Assembly: GCA_002840835.1 (NCBI GenBank)
Contig: PHCQ01000056.1
Span: 1 to 33,521, forward strand
DNA length: 33,521 nucleotides
Direction of reading: 5' to 3'
DNA from: Betaproteobacteria bacterium HGW-Betaproteobacteria-16
Lineage (GTDB): Bacteria; Pseudomonadota; Gammaproteobacteria; Burkholderiales; Burkholderiaceae_C
In this document: piece after piece, positions 24,120 to 32,888 of the stretch
Numbering within the stretch: the stretch's first letter is position 1
Layout of the letters: each line of letters starts with the position of its first letter
The notes under the pieces: generated by a model
What the model was told of the DNA's origin: nothing
What the model saw: only the letters and a program-made list of their open reading frames with translations
Databases searched by the model: none
Program-made: the position numbers and the translations under genes

Positions 24120-24521
24120 TCAGTCGCCCCTTTTTTCAAAGCTGTTGAAGGGAAAGCGCACCCGCGCAAACACGCCATCTTCGGCGTCCAGCACCACATT
24201 GACGGACCACATCCGGTTGCCGCTCCAGTCCAGGAGGCTGCGCGCAGACAGGTGAACCTTGGCTTGCGGAAACTCGACCAGCCCTTCCTTGACGAGGAGG
24301 TCCTGGAACATCGAATCCGTGTGGGCTTCCATGTCGTTGACGGAGAAGAAAAAGGTGACCATGCCGATCTGGTCCTGCGCCCAGTACTCTGCCCGGTAGG
24401 GGCGCCCATCAGACAGGGCCCCTTCGGCCCACCCGATGTCCAGCACATCGTTCTCGGCGGTCTTGACGAAGTTGGGAACCAGCTTCGAACGGTCGGGTTT
24501 GGGGCAGATCTCCGGGTGCAT
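24120..24521 (-). CDS. Small protein of unknown function
   Basis: I do not recognise this 133-residue protein. It has no signal peptide or membrane helix and looks soluble, acidic and folded, with several Trp and Phe residues. Notable stretches are NDVLDIGWAEGALSDGRPYRAEYWAQDQIG (29-58, in part), the hydrophobic VTFFFSVND (60-68) and the C-terminal WSVNVVLDAEDGVFARVRFPF. The single cysteine is C6. A GGAGG seven bases before ATG 24521 on the minus strand makes it a convincing gene. Its stop is 14 bp from that of the redoxin gene (convergent), and it lies 116 bp downstream of the YitT-family gene on the same strand. Confidence 0.75.
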   Translation of the reverse strand: MHPEICPKPDRSKLVPNFVKTAENDVLDIGWAEGALSDGRPYRAEYWAQDQIGMVTFFFSVNDMEAHTDSMFQDLLVKEGLVEFPQAKVHLSARSLLDWSGNRMWSVNVVLDAEDGVFARVRFPFNSFEKRGD

Positions 24522-24637
24522 TTTTTCCTCCGCTTTGATTTTGAATGGGCCGCTGAAAGCCCGCTGCCTGCGCAGACACCCGGTTTGCGCAAGCGCAGAA
24601 CGATACAGGGATTTGAAGCGCCCCTGATTGGTGGCAT

Positions 24638-25252
24638 CTACACCCCCAGGTAGCGCCCAGGCCGGTGGTTGAGGGTGAGGATGACGCCGATGGCCACCGC
24701 GCCCACCACCGACTGCAGCACCCGTTGTGGCGGCACGACCAGCAGCGCCGTGAGCACCACCGCGATGTCGACCGACATCTGCACCTTGCCGGCACTCAGG
24801 CCGCGCGACTGCTGCAGCCACTGCGCGAGGATATTCACGCCACCCACGCTGGCCTGATGGCGCAGCAAGGCCAGCAGCCCGAACCCGATCAGGAACCCGC
24901 CCAGCACGGACGCCACCCATGGATTGAGCACCTCGAACCGCACCACGCGAGGCGCTAGTTCGGTGCAGACCGACACCAGCACCACCGCACCCAGGCTCTT
25001 GATCGTGAACGTCTGCCCCAGGCGCTGCCACGACAATACAAAGAACGGCAGGCTGAGCACGAAGAAGCACAGCGCAAGGCTCCAGCCCGTGCCGTAGCTC
25101 AGCAAAAACGCGACCCCGGCCACCCCACCGGTGAGCAAGCCGGCATGGGCAAACATGGTCAACCCGAGTGCCACAAACAACGATCCAGCCACCAGGGCAT
25201 GGCCGTCGTCCAGCCAGGAATGCACGAGCAAGGAAGATGGGGCATGCGACAT
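24638..25252 (-). CDS. YitT family membrane protein
   Basis: This is a 204-residue integral membrane protein with five or six hydrophobic helices and no C-terminal soluble domain. It matches the YitT (DUF161) pattern: FVALGLTMFAHAGLLTGGVAGVAFLLSYGTGWSLALCFFVLSLPFFVLSW across residues about 26-75, and FLIGFGLLALLRHQASVGGVNILAQWLQQSRGLSAGKVQMSVDIAVVL in the second half. The Gly-rich GGVAG and SVGGVNILA repeats are typical of the two halves. The function of YitT proteins is not settled. ATG 25252 follows GAAAG; an upstream ATG at 25270 in the same frame is less likely. Confidence 0.85.
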   Translation of the reverse strand: MSHAPSSLLVHSWLDDGHALVAGSLFVALGLTMFAHAGLLTGGVAGVAFLLSYGTGWSLALCFFVLSLPFFVLSWQRLGQTFTIKSLGAVVLVSVCTELAPRVVRFEVLNPWVASVLGGFLIGFGLLALLRHQASVGGVNILAQWLQQSRGLSAGKVQMSVDIAVVLTALLVVPPQRVLQSVVGAVAIGVILTLNHRPGRYLGV

Positions 25253-25311
25253 GCTTTCAGCGAAGCACAAGGCGTGCCGAGGGCGCGGACCGGAGCGCTC
25301 AGCGCCTCGGC

Positions 25312-26769
25312 TCAGTCGCTACCGGACAGCTCACTCTGGCCTTGTGTGGCGAGGAAGCGCAGCGCCGTCAGCCCTGGCAGAAGGAAGTAACCGCCCCCCA
25401 CCATCTCGGTGAACGGCGGGATGTCCACCGTGCGTTGGCCCACGGCCGGGCCTTGCACGGTGAAGGCGTTGGCCCCCGGCCCGCCCATGATGGGGTCGTT
25501 TTCACCGGCCAGGTCGGCAAAGCGCGGGTTGCCAACCCAGCGTTGTTGCACGAATTCGAACTGGCGGTCCAAATCCGCATTCAACGCGATGAAGAACAGC
25601 CCTTGTCCACAGCCCCGCCGGCCGTCCGGGTGGCCACAACCACCCTGGTCGCTCTGCTGGCATTCACCAGCGTAGATGCGCGCGCGCCGGATCAGGCGAT
25701 GGCGCTTGGACTCGGCCACGCCGGATGCCACGTCAAAGCCGAGAGTGTCGCGCGGGTTGCCGCGGCGGATGTGCGAGCCCAGAGGGCACTGGAAGCCTTC
25801 GGCATCGTCCACGCGGTAGCGGAAGGCGTCCGGGTCGGGCGGCGCGAACGGGCAGTCCACCAGGGGCGTGCCGTCCTTGCGGCGGCCTACCATCTTCTCG
25901 ACCAGGCTCGGCGTTGTTTCATTGGGCGCAGGCTGCGCCGCAGCGAAGGCCTCGAACCGGTCCACGTGCTGGCGGATGTGCCGCACGGCCAGGTAGCTCC
26001 CGTGGGTGGCGAAGCGCTGAGGCGGTGCAACTTCCGGGCGTGCCGTGCGCCAGCGGGCATCGTCGGGCGCGTAGGCCGGGTCGCCATACTCGTTGGGCCA
26101 ACCCAGGATGAATTCGCCATCGGCCACCACGCTGTCTTCGGCCAGATCACCCCCCACCCTTTCGCGGCGCTGCCGTTGGGTGCGTGAATCGTCGGCAGTG
26201 CTTTTCAACACCGGTTGCGACAGGCCGTCGCAAAAACCGAATGGCTCAAAAAGCTGCGTGCCCTCGCCGTCGTTCTGGATGTAGCTCGGGCAGGTGTTGA
26301 CCACCTGCACCACTTCCAGGCCGCTGCGCTCCAACGCCGGCAAACACAGCGGCCCCAACTCGGCAACAAACGCCTCCCGGCGGAAGTGCGCCAGCAGCAC
26401 ATGCACATGCTGGCGCACCTCGCCACCCAGGTCGCCCCAGACCCACTCATCGACATTCCGATCTGCCAGGGCTCGTGCACGGTCGGGCTGGTTCATGCCC
26501 TCCCGGAACGCAGTGGGGAACGGGAAATCACCGTCTTCCTGCAAACCCATGGCCAGCAGCCCGGTGTGCGTGAAGGCAACGGCAAGCGCTTCGTCGTGCG
26601 CATTCTCGCGCCCCAGATCGCCTCCGCCTTTGACCATGCGCAGCACCTCTGGTTGCCGCAGCCAGACGCGTGCGGCATCGGCATCGCGAATGCGCAGCAG
26701 CAGGTAGCGGCAGTGGCGCAACTGGGCGAACGATGCGTAGACCAGGGCCTGCACGTCGGGATGTTTCAT
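25312..26769 (-). CDS. DyP-type peroxidase
   Basis: This is a 485-residue haem peroxidase of the dye-decolourising family. The family motif GXXDG is present as GFCDG (178-182) with the catalytic Asp D181. The proximal haem ligand is the His of CPLGSHIRRGNPR (H333). Other family stretches are LGWPNEYGDP and RRARIYAG. There is no Tat or Sec signal, so it should be cytoplasmic unless carried by a partner. The length exceeds that of short bacterial DyPs and fits the longer C/D-type proteins. An unusual Cys/Gly-rich insert follows RRARIYAG (C370, C378, C387). The start is fixed by the four-base ATGA overlap with the upstream gene. It is the last gene of the four-gene leftward operon. Confidence 0.9.
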   Translation of the reverse strand: MKHPDVQALVYASFAQLRHCRYLLLRIRDADAARVWLRQPEVLRMVKGGGDLGRENAHDEALAVAFTHTGLLAMGLQEDGDFPFPTAFREGMNQPDRARALADRNVDEWVWGDLGGEVRQHVHVLLAHFRREAFVAELGPLCLPALERSGLEVVQVVNTCPSYIQNDGEGTQLFEPFGFCDGLSQPVLKSTADDSRTQRQRRERVGGDLAEDSVVADGEFILGWPNEYGDPAYAPDDARWRTARPEVAPPQRFATHGSYLAVRHIRQHVDRFEAFAAAQPAPNETTPSLVEKMVGRRKDGTPLVDCPFAPPDPDAFRYRVDDAEGFQCPLGSHIRRGNPRDTLGFDVASGVAESKRHRLIRRARIYAGECQQSDQGGCGHPDGRRGCGQGLFFIALNADLDRQFEFVQQRWVGNPRFADLAGENDPIMGGPGANAFTVQGPAVGQRTVDIPPFTEMVGGGYFLLPGLTALRFLATQGQSELSGSD

Positions 26770-28283
26770 GACGCCACGGCCTTTGCAATGATGTCGTCGT
26801 TGACCGGGTTGCGCGGGCCAAACAGCGCGTCTCGCAGCGAAGTGGCCCGCTCGATTTCCGCCTGGCTGTGGGCATACGCCTGGTACAGGTACAGGTGCGG
26901 CAACATGCTGTCGCGCGCATAGGTCTTGAACCACTGCTCATGTTCGCAACCCCCATGCCATGCCAGGCAGCGAGTGGGCGGGAAGTCGCGCGCATGCTGC
27001 ACGGCCGGGTGGCCGGGTGCTGCGGCCTTGCGGGGCAACAACCGGGTGCGCCGCCAGAACAGGTTGACCCCCACCGTGGCGCCGGCAATGAATTCCCCCA
27101 GGTAGCCACCAAAAGAGCCGTCGTAATTACTGCAGAAAAGCAGCCGCCGCCCGCCGTCGACCACATGCCAGTGGCCGTACTTGATGCCCGTGGCCTTGCC
27201 CAGCACCCCGTTCACAAAACACCAGCGGCCGAACCAGCTGATGACCCCCAGCCACAGGCGCAGCCACACCGCATGCCAGACAAAGGGGGAGCGCACCTCC
27301 GTGAGGCTCACGATGTGGTTGGGGCGCTCGATCAGCTCGGCCTCGCAGCGAGCCACCATCGGGTGCACCTGGTGCGCCCGGGGCACTTCGCGGGTCGCGC
27401 GGGCGTGGCGCGCGCGGTCCCATCGTTTCAAGGACTGACTGACGGGTCGCCACGCCCTGCGCCATACCGACAGGGCGGAGAGGGCCAGCGGCGATAGCAG
27501 GAGCGCAGCCATTGCAGTGGCCACCACCACGGCCAAAGTCGTCAACACCAGTGCCAGCCACTCCCAGTACCACGCCAGGGCTGCAGATTTCAAACACCAG
27601 GCGGCGACAAGCCCCGCCTCCAGCAGTGCGGCCACACCACCCAACAGTGCGAGCGCACGACCCAGGCCGCCCCGGCGAAAGAAGCTGCGCGGCGCAGGTG
27701 TTCGGGCCCAGTCGAACCCGGCCGACTCAGCCGCCCAATTCGACAGCCTGAGTGCCAGCACATCACTGTCGAGTGGCTGTTCGGCCGTCAGTCTGGCGGC
27801 CTGATCGCGCACCGCGCGGTACAGCGCATGCTCGCGGTGGATCTGCCGCACCGTGCGGTCGCGTGCGCCCACAAAGCCACCGTCTGCACCATGGATGTGT
27901 CTGGCCAGCCAATGGCGCAACCAGGAGGCCCGTGCCTCGCGCGAGGCTGGCAGGTCCGCGTCGGCATGGGCGCCGTACAAGGGCCAAAGCGCCTCCAGGC
28001 CACGGGCCACCAGCAATTCGAGCAACAAGGGGGTCTGCATGCCTTCATCGATCGCCAGTTCCAGCATCAGCGATGGCAAGGCAGTGTCGGGCTCACCGGG
28101 CCGCATGGGCAGCAGGGCGATGCTCGCGAAGTGCACGAAACCGAGGCTGTCGAACAGCGCGTCCAGCCCGCCCTTGAGCGCGGGCAGGGTCTGCGTGTCG
28201 CCTGTCCAGCCTGGCGTCAGCACACAATGCATCTGCTGTCGGACCATTGCATCCCCCGAAACCGCCACCGTCCTTGCCGGCAT
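26766..28283 (-). CDS. Membrane-anchored protein with duplicated SNYDGS-type domain
   Basis: I cannot name this 505-residue protein. A central hydrophobic block (about 210-275) gives two or three membrane helices, followed by a basic segment. The C-terminal half has the motif HWHVVDGGRRLLFCSNYDGS (371-390) followed by FGGYLGEFI. I recall similar SNYDGSW-type sequences in uncharacterised proteins near haem peroxidases, from memory only. The N-terminal part repeats the pattern loosely: VHFASIALLP (50-59), then LMLELAIDEGMQTPLLLELL (72-91). Both halves thus share an 'H-aromatic ... hydrophobic strand ... DG ... EL/EF' layout. It overlaps the DyP gene by ATGA and follows the P450 gene by 21 bp. 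ATG 28283 has GGAG before it; ATG 28247, after GGGGGA, is an alternative. Confidence 0.7.
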   Translation of the reverse strand: MPARTVAVSGDAMVRQQMHCVLTPGWTGDTQTLPALKGGLDALFDSLGFVHFASIALLPMRPGEPDTALPSLMLELAIDEGMQTPLLLELLVARGLEALWPLYGAHADADLPASREARASWLRHWLARHIHGADGGFVGARDRTVRQIHREHALYRAVRDQAARLTAEQPLDSDVLALRLSNWAAESAGFDWARTPAPRSFFRRGGLGRALALLGGVAALLEAGLVAAWCLKSAALAWYWEWLALVLTTLAVVVATAMAALLLSPLALSALSVWRRAWRPVSQSLKRWDRARHARATREVPRAHQVHPMVARCEAELIERPNHIVSLTEVRSPFVWHAVWLRLWLGVISWFGRWCFVNGVLGKATGIKYGHWHVVDGGRRLLFCSNYDGSFGGYLGEFIAGATVGVNLFWRRTRLLPRKAAAPGHPAVQHARDFPPTRCLAWHGGCEHEQWFKTYARDSMLPHLYLYQAYAHSQAEIERATSLRDALFGPRNPVNDDIIAKAVAS

Positions 28284-28304
28284 GGCGCTCCGTCTTGTTC
28301 GAAC

Positions 28305-29582
28305 TCAGAAAACCAGATGCAGGTGCGCTGCAGCCGGACCGTCGTACACCATTGCCTTTCGCCCTGCCAGCCGGCATGGCCGTGGCAGCATCAACAAACC
28401 CACCAACAGGCTGGTGAGCATTTCCAGCGCATGTTCCCTGCCCGGGCATTGGCGATCCCCATGGCCAAACACCATGTAGCGGTCGTCCTCGTTGCGCCAG
28501 GTGCGGTAGGGCAGGAAATCCCCCGGCCGGTCCACGGCAGCGGGATCGAACATGGCGCCGATCACCATCAGCTTCAGGGATCGCCCCGCCTTGACGCGGG
28601 CCGGGCGGTCATCACCCGCCTGAAAACTCGTCGCGCGCGGCACATCCCTCACCACGATCGGGAACACCGGCCTGAAGCGCAGAAGCTCCAGGATCACGTG
28701 GCGGACATGGTGGCGCAAGCCGTCATCCGACCAGGCCTTCTCGCCGGCCTCGGCCACCTGTTGCCGCAGCTTCATGTGCCAGTCTTCGCGCTCGATCAGT
28801 TCCCGCATCAGGTGCACGCCGGCCTGCACCGCCACAGGGTGGGACACCCACATCAGTCCCACCGCGTTTCGATGGAGAGCGGCCTCTGGTCGATCGGGCA
28901 GACGTTGGGCGAAGGCCTGCCGGACCACGTCCTTGTGGGCGTGCACACACTGGTTCAGTGCCGCGCCTGCTGCATCGGCGCGGCACTGCACGCCAGCGGG
29001 GGCCACACCACCCACCACCAGGTGCGATGCCACGTGCCGCAGGTGAAGAAACAGCTGTTTTTCCGCGTCTTCAGGGGCGCGGGCGCCCGGATGCCCCATT
29101 GCCAGGGCGTCACCCGCTTCACCGTAACAGTGCTTCATGGTGTGCCACACCAGCGGCCCCAGATAGTCGTCCACCAGATCGAAACGGCCCACTGATGCCC
29201 ACTGCTGGAGCGCTTTGACGCGTTCGCGTGCCAGTTCGGCACTGGTACGGCCCAGTTCGCCGGGCTGCAGCAGCATGGCTTCCAGTGTGGCGCGCTCGCC
29301 GCGGTAGCGGGGCCCGTCCGGCATGCCGATCGAGAACGGGCCCGCCACCAGGTTCGGCGCATGCGCGGTGTTGGAGAAGGAAGCCGAGCGCAAGAACGCT
29401 GCCACCACCGCGTCGCGCCGGGCCACGATGGGCAGCGTGTTGGACACGCCGGGCCAGCGCCTGACCGCAGCAGCGAGCACACGCAACAGCCGCGGCTGCC
29501 GCATCAGGAAACACCAAACCGCATGCAGCAAGCCCGATCCGCTGCCGGGGCTGGCAGCGCGGTCCAGCGTGGCCTCAGTCAT
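28305..29582 (-). CDS. Cytochrome P450 lacking the I-helix acid-alcohol pair
   Basis: This is a 425-residue P450. The haem-thiolate loop is FGHGDRQCPG (C379), the K-helix pair is E299-L-L-R302, and a basic PERF-like region precedes the haem loop. In a usual P450 monooxygenase the I helix reads A-G-x-D/E-T. The matching helix here is RNAVGLMWVSHPVAVQA (238-254) and has no acid followed by Thr or Ser. P450s without this pair often do not activate O2 with a redox partner; they use hydroperoxides or isomerise them (CYP152, CYP74 and fungal Ppo are known examples). No ferredoxin or reductase gene is nearby. The start overlaps the end of the cyclase-like gene by eight bases. A DyP peroxidase is encoded two genes on. 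Confidence 0.88.
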   Translation of the reverse strand: MTEATLDRAASPGSGSGLLHAVWCFLMRQPRLLRVLAAAVRRWPGVSNTLPIVARRDAVVAAFLRSASFSNTAHAPNLVAGPFSIGMPDGPRYRGERATLEAMLLQPGELGRTSAELARERVKALQQWASVGRFDLVDDYLGPLVWHTMKHCYGEAGDALAMGHPGARAPEDAEKQLFLHLRHVASHLVVGGVAPAGVQCRADAAGAALNQCVHAHKDVVRQAFAQRLPDRPEAALHRNAVGLMWVSHPVAVQAGVHLMRELIEREDWHMKLRQQVAEAGEKAWSDDGLRHHVRHVILELLRFRPVFPIVVRDVPRATSFQAGDDRPARVKAGRSLKLMVIGAMFDPAAVDRPGDFLPYRTWRNEDDRYMVFGHGDRQCPGREHALEMLTSLLVGLLMLPRPCRLAGRKAMVYDGPAAAHLHLVF

Positions 29583-32500
29583 CGGCCAGCTCCGTGAGGG
29601 ACGCCGCCCGGGCTGGCTTGCCCAGTCGCTCGGACAGTGCCTGAGCCCGCTGTGCCACGCCTTGCATGCCGCAGGCTTGGGCAGCTTTCCGCGCGGCTTC
29701 AAGATGGAGCAGTGCGGCCGAGGTGTCGCCGGCGCTGGCGGCCACCTCGGCCATGGCGAGCAGGGCGTCGGCTTCGTGCCCCCACTGCTCGTAGCGCGCA
29801 GCGTGTGCCTGCGCAGCGCTGAACTGGGCCAGCGCCTGGGCATGCTGCTGTGCCGTGGCACAGGCCACGCCCCATCCAAAGCGCAAGTAGAACTCGCTGT
29901 ACAGGCCGGCGAGCAGGTACGACTTGTCGGCCAGTGCCTGCTCCACCATGGCCTGCGCCTCATCGAACGCTCCGGCCAGCCCCAGAGCCTCGGCAAGCAG
30001 GCCCACGATGCAGGGCGTCATGGTGTGGATGTCGTGCTGCCGGCAGCTCACCAGGGTTTCACGCAGGAGCGGGATGGCCTGTGCATGCAGACCCTGGCGC
30101 AGCCACAGACTGGTCTGTGCAAAATCCACCAGCGTGCGCGAAAACGCATGGTCCTGCGCCTGCAGTTCCCGGTAGGCCAGGTCGCAAACGGCCTGCGCGG
30201 CCACCGTGTCACCCATGCGGGCCAATGCGTCGGCCAGAAACACCTTGACGTTGATCAAGGGCAGGGTGGCCCAGCCGGGCATGATGCGCCGCCCACCCAG
30301 TTCCACCGCGAAATCGCGCTCCACGTCCCGCGCCTGCTGCACCACCTCTGCGTAGCGCCCCAGGCCATGGTGGAGCATGAGTTCCAGCTGGTCCGCCGTC
30401 ATCTGTGCGCCCCGGCTGCCCGCCCAGAGTGCGGCCGCCTTGGCCGCCTGTGCCGCGACCAGACCCTGGGCCGCCTTGCCCCGCACCCAGAACAAGCTCG
30501 CCATCTGCAAGGACACCGCCGCCTGGCGCTTGGGGTCGCCCATTTGCTCGGTGATGGCCTGGGCGCGCTCCAGATGAACAAACATGGCGTCGAAGTGGCC
30601 CAGCGGCCACAGGGCACCCAGCGCTTCGCTGCGCAGGACCAGTTCACAGGCCAGGCGGGTGGGCTCGTCGTCCACGCGCTGCGCCGCATCCAGCCCGGTG
30701 TCCAGCATGCGCAGGGCATCGCGGTTGGCCGAGCGGGCCACCGAGCGCACCATCGCTGCGGCGGAGAAGCGCGCCGCGTCCATCCAGAACCCACCCTGGT
30801 AGGCGTGATGTGCCAGCACGGAAGCGCGCTCGTTGGCGCGTTCGCCCAGTCGCGCCACCAGCGCGGTGAAGGCCGCCTGGTGCAACAGCTTGCGGCGCGG
30901 GCGGGTCAGCGCGGCGGCCACCACCTCCTGCACCAGGGCATGGCGGAACGCCACAGAAGCCGCCGTGGACGCCGCCGCTTCGCCCTCCCCCACCGGTTTG
31001 TCGCCCTGCAGGACGGCACCGGTCTGCACCAGCAGGCCAGACGCACAACCCAGGCGAAGGTGCAGATCCACCTCTGCAGCCGGCGCCCCCAGCATGGCGG
31101 CCAGCGTTTCTGCCGTGACCACTCCGCCGAGGATCGCCATGCCTTCCAGCGTCGATTTGGCGGCGGCCGGCAGCCGGTCCACCCGGGCGCCGATCACGGC
31201 AGCGATCGAAGCCGGCACCCGCAGCCCGGCGTCGGTGCCCTGAAAACGGTAGTCGCCCGGCGATCCCATCAGGCCACCGGTGTCCACCAATGTCAGGCTC
31301 ATCTGCTCCAGGAAGAACGGGTTGCCATCGGCGCGCTCGATCAGCATGGGCACCACGGCGTTCAGCGACTCGTGTCGCCCCAGCAGTGAGGTGGCCAGAG
31401 CCTTCATGTCGCGCTGCGTCAGTGGCGCCACCCAGACCTCTTCAAACCAGACTGGATCGGCCCAGCGGTGCACAAAATCCTGCCGGTAGGTCACGCAAAG
31501 CAGCACGGGCAGCTCGTCGAGCTTGCGCCAGAGGCCTTCGAGCATGCGAAGACTGTCACGATCGGCCAGGAACACGTCTTCCACCACGATGAGCAGGGGC
31601 CCATCGGTCAGACGGCCCGCGATCAACCAGAGCAGGGCCTCGCCAATGCGGGCACGCCGCTGGCCGGGTGTGAGCGCCAGCCACTCCGGCGGCAAGGTAC
31701 CCAGATCGAGCAGGTCCATGGCCGCAGGCACATGCCGCTGCGCGGCCTCACCCCAGGAAGCCACCGCCTCGCGGGCCATGTCGCGCTCGCGCTCGGGGTC
31801 GATGTCTTCGCGCAGCCCCATCAGGGCGCGCATCAGGTCGGCCAGGGCGCTGTAAGGCAGGTGGTTGGTGTACGAACGCGTTGTCATGCCGCACACATCG
31901 AAGCCCATGGTGCGGGCATCCACGCAAAAGCGCGCCACCACCCGCGACTTGCCAATGCCCGCGTCGCCGCGCACACCCAGCACGCGCATGCTGCCGTTGG
32001 CCACCCGGGAGGCCACGGCATGCATGGCTGTCAATATGGCCTCGCGACCCACGAGCGGTGAAAGGTGGCGGCGCTTGGCCAGCGGCGCGGCGGCCGAGCG
32101 CTGGCTTTCCAGCACCAGCTCATGCAACTCCACCGGCTGGTCAAATCCCCGGATGGGTCGCAGCCCGATGACGCGCGACTCCAGTTCGCCGTCCAGCAGC
32201 CGCACCGTGGCGCCGCTCACCAGCACACCGCCGGGCGGGGCGAGCTGCTCCAGGCGCGCCGCCAGGTGGATGGCCGCGCCGTCGAGCCGGTGGTGTGACG
32301 TGAGCAGGTCGTTGATGGAGCCCACCACCACCTCGCCGGAATGGATGCCAATGCGCACCTGAGTGGAGGCATCGGGTTCGCCTGCGCCCTGCTCCCGCGT
32401 GCGCCGCTGCACCGCCAGGGCCGCCAGGCAGGCACGAAGGGCATGGTCTTCCTGGGCGATGGGTGCGCCGAACAGGCCGACCAGGCCGTCCCCCTGCAAG

Positions 32501-32808
32501 CGCCTCACCGAGCCGCCGTAGGTTTCAACGGCCTCAGCCATGGTCCTGAGCGCCCGGTCCAGAAACACTTGTGCCTCTTCCGGGTCGGCCCTGGCCACGT
32601 GGGCGGTGGAGCCACACAGATCGGCAAACAGCAGGGTCACGAACTTGCGTTCGGCCAGCGCCTCTTCAAACTGCAGCCCGCAATGGGCGCAAAACCGGTC
32701 CCCTTTGCGCCGCGGGTGCTTGCAACGCCCGCAAACGCCCGCGCCGCTGGCATTCTGACGCCGGTCATGGCTGTTCGCGCGGGGCGACTCGGGCGCAGGA
32801 GAGGACAT
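29575..32808 (-). CDS. Zinc-ribbon / adenylate-cyclase-like / AAA ATPase / TPR regulator
   Basis: This is a 1077-residue cytoplasmic protein. A CX2CX10CX2C zinc ribbon (C26, C29, C40, C43) is followed by a class III nucleotide-cyclase domain (about 54-232) with both metal Asp residues (FADLCGS D63, QGDG D107). The transition-state Asn of cyclases is replaced by His in GAAIHLAARLE (H181), while R185 is kept. Next is an AAA/STAND ATPase with Walker A GDAGIGKS (281-288), then a long helical TPR-like C-terminus (about 560-1050). Such proteins are usually signal integrators. Loss of the Asn suggests weak or no cyclase activity, though I recall His here in many rhizobial relatives. ATG 32808 was chosen because the mapped promoter leaves almost no leader for ATG 32877. 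It is the first gene of the operon. Confidence 0.87.
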   Translation of the reverse strand: MSSPAPESPRANSHDRRQNASGAGVCGRCKHPRRKGDRFCAHCGLQFEEALAERKFVTLLFADLCGSTAHVARADPEEAQVFLDRALRTMAEAVETYGGSVRRLQGDGLVGLFGAPIAQEDHALRACLAALAVQRRTREQGAGEPDASTQVRIGIHSGEVVVGSINDLLTSHHRLDGAAIHLAARLEQLAPPGGVLVSGATVRLLDGELESRVIGLRPIRGFDQPVELHELVLESQRSAAAPLAKRRHLSPLVGREAILTAMHAVASRVANGSMRVLGVRGDAGIGKSRVVARFCVDARTMGFDVCGMTTRSYTNHLPYSALADLMRALMGLREDIDPERERDMAREAVASWGEAAQRHVPAAMDLLDLGTLPPEWLALTPGQRRARIGEALLWLIAGRLTDGPLLIVVEDVFLADRDSLRMLEGLWRKLDELPVLLCVTYRQDFVHRWADPVWFEEVWVAPLTQRDMKALATSLLGRHESLNAVVPMLIERADGNPFFLEQMSLTLVDTGGLMGSPGDYRFQGTDAGLRVPASIAAVIGARVDRLPAAAKSTLEGMAILGGVVTAETLAAMLGAPAAEVDLHLRLGCASGLLVQTGAVLQGDKPVGEGEAAASTAASVAFRHALVQEVVAAALTRPRRKLLHQAAFTALVARLGERANERASVLAHHAYQGGFWMDAARFSAAAMVRSVARSANRDALRMLDTGLDAAQRVDDEPTRLACELVLRSEALGALWPLGHFDAMFVHLERAQAITEQMGDPKRQAAVSLQMASLFWVRGKAAQGLVAAQAAKAAALWAGSRGAQMTADQLELMLHHGLGRYAEVVQQARDVERDFAVELGGRRIMPGWATLPLINVKVFLADALARMGDTVAAQAVCDLAYRELQAQDHAFSRTLVDFAQTSLWLRQGLHAQAIPLLRETLVSCRQHDIHTMTPCIVGLLAEALGLAGAFDEAQAMVEQALADKSYLLAGLYSEFYLRFGWGVACATAQQHAQALAQFSAAQAHAARYEQWGHEADALLAMAEVAASAGDTSAALLHLEAARKAAQACGMQGVAQRAQALSERLGKPARAASLTELADD

Positions 32809-32888
32809 GCGTGGAGGGCACTCAAGGGGCTGAACGGTCCGCCCTGGTTCCTCGCGCAGGCAGGGCGGCAATTGCATCGAACTTTTTT

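Noticed and set aside
29323..31389. 688-codon rightward frame opposite the regulator and P450 genes
   Set aside because: It has no domain pattern and crosses the boundary between two real genes on the other strand.
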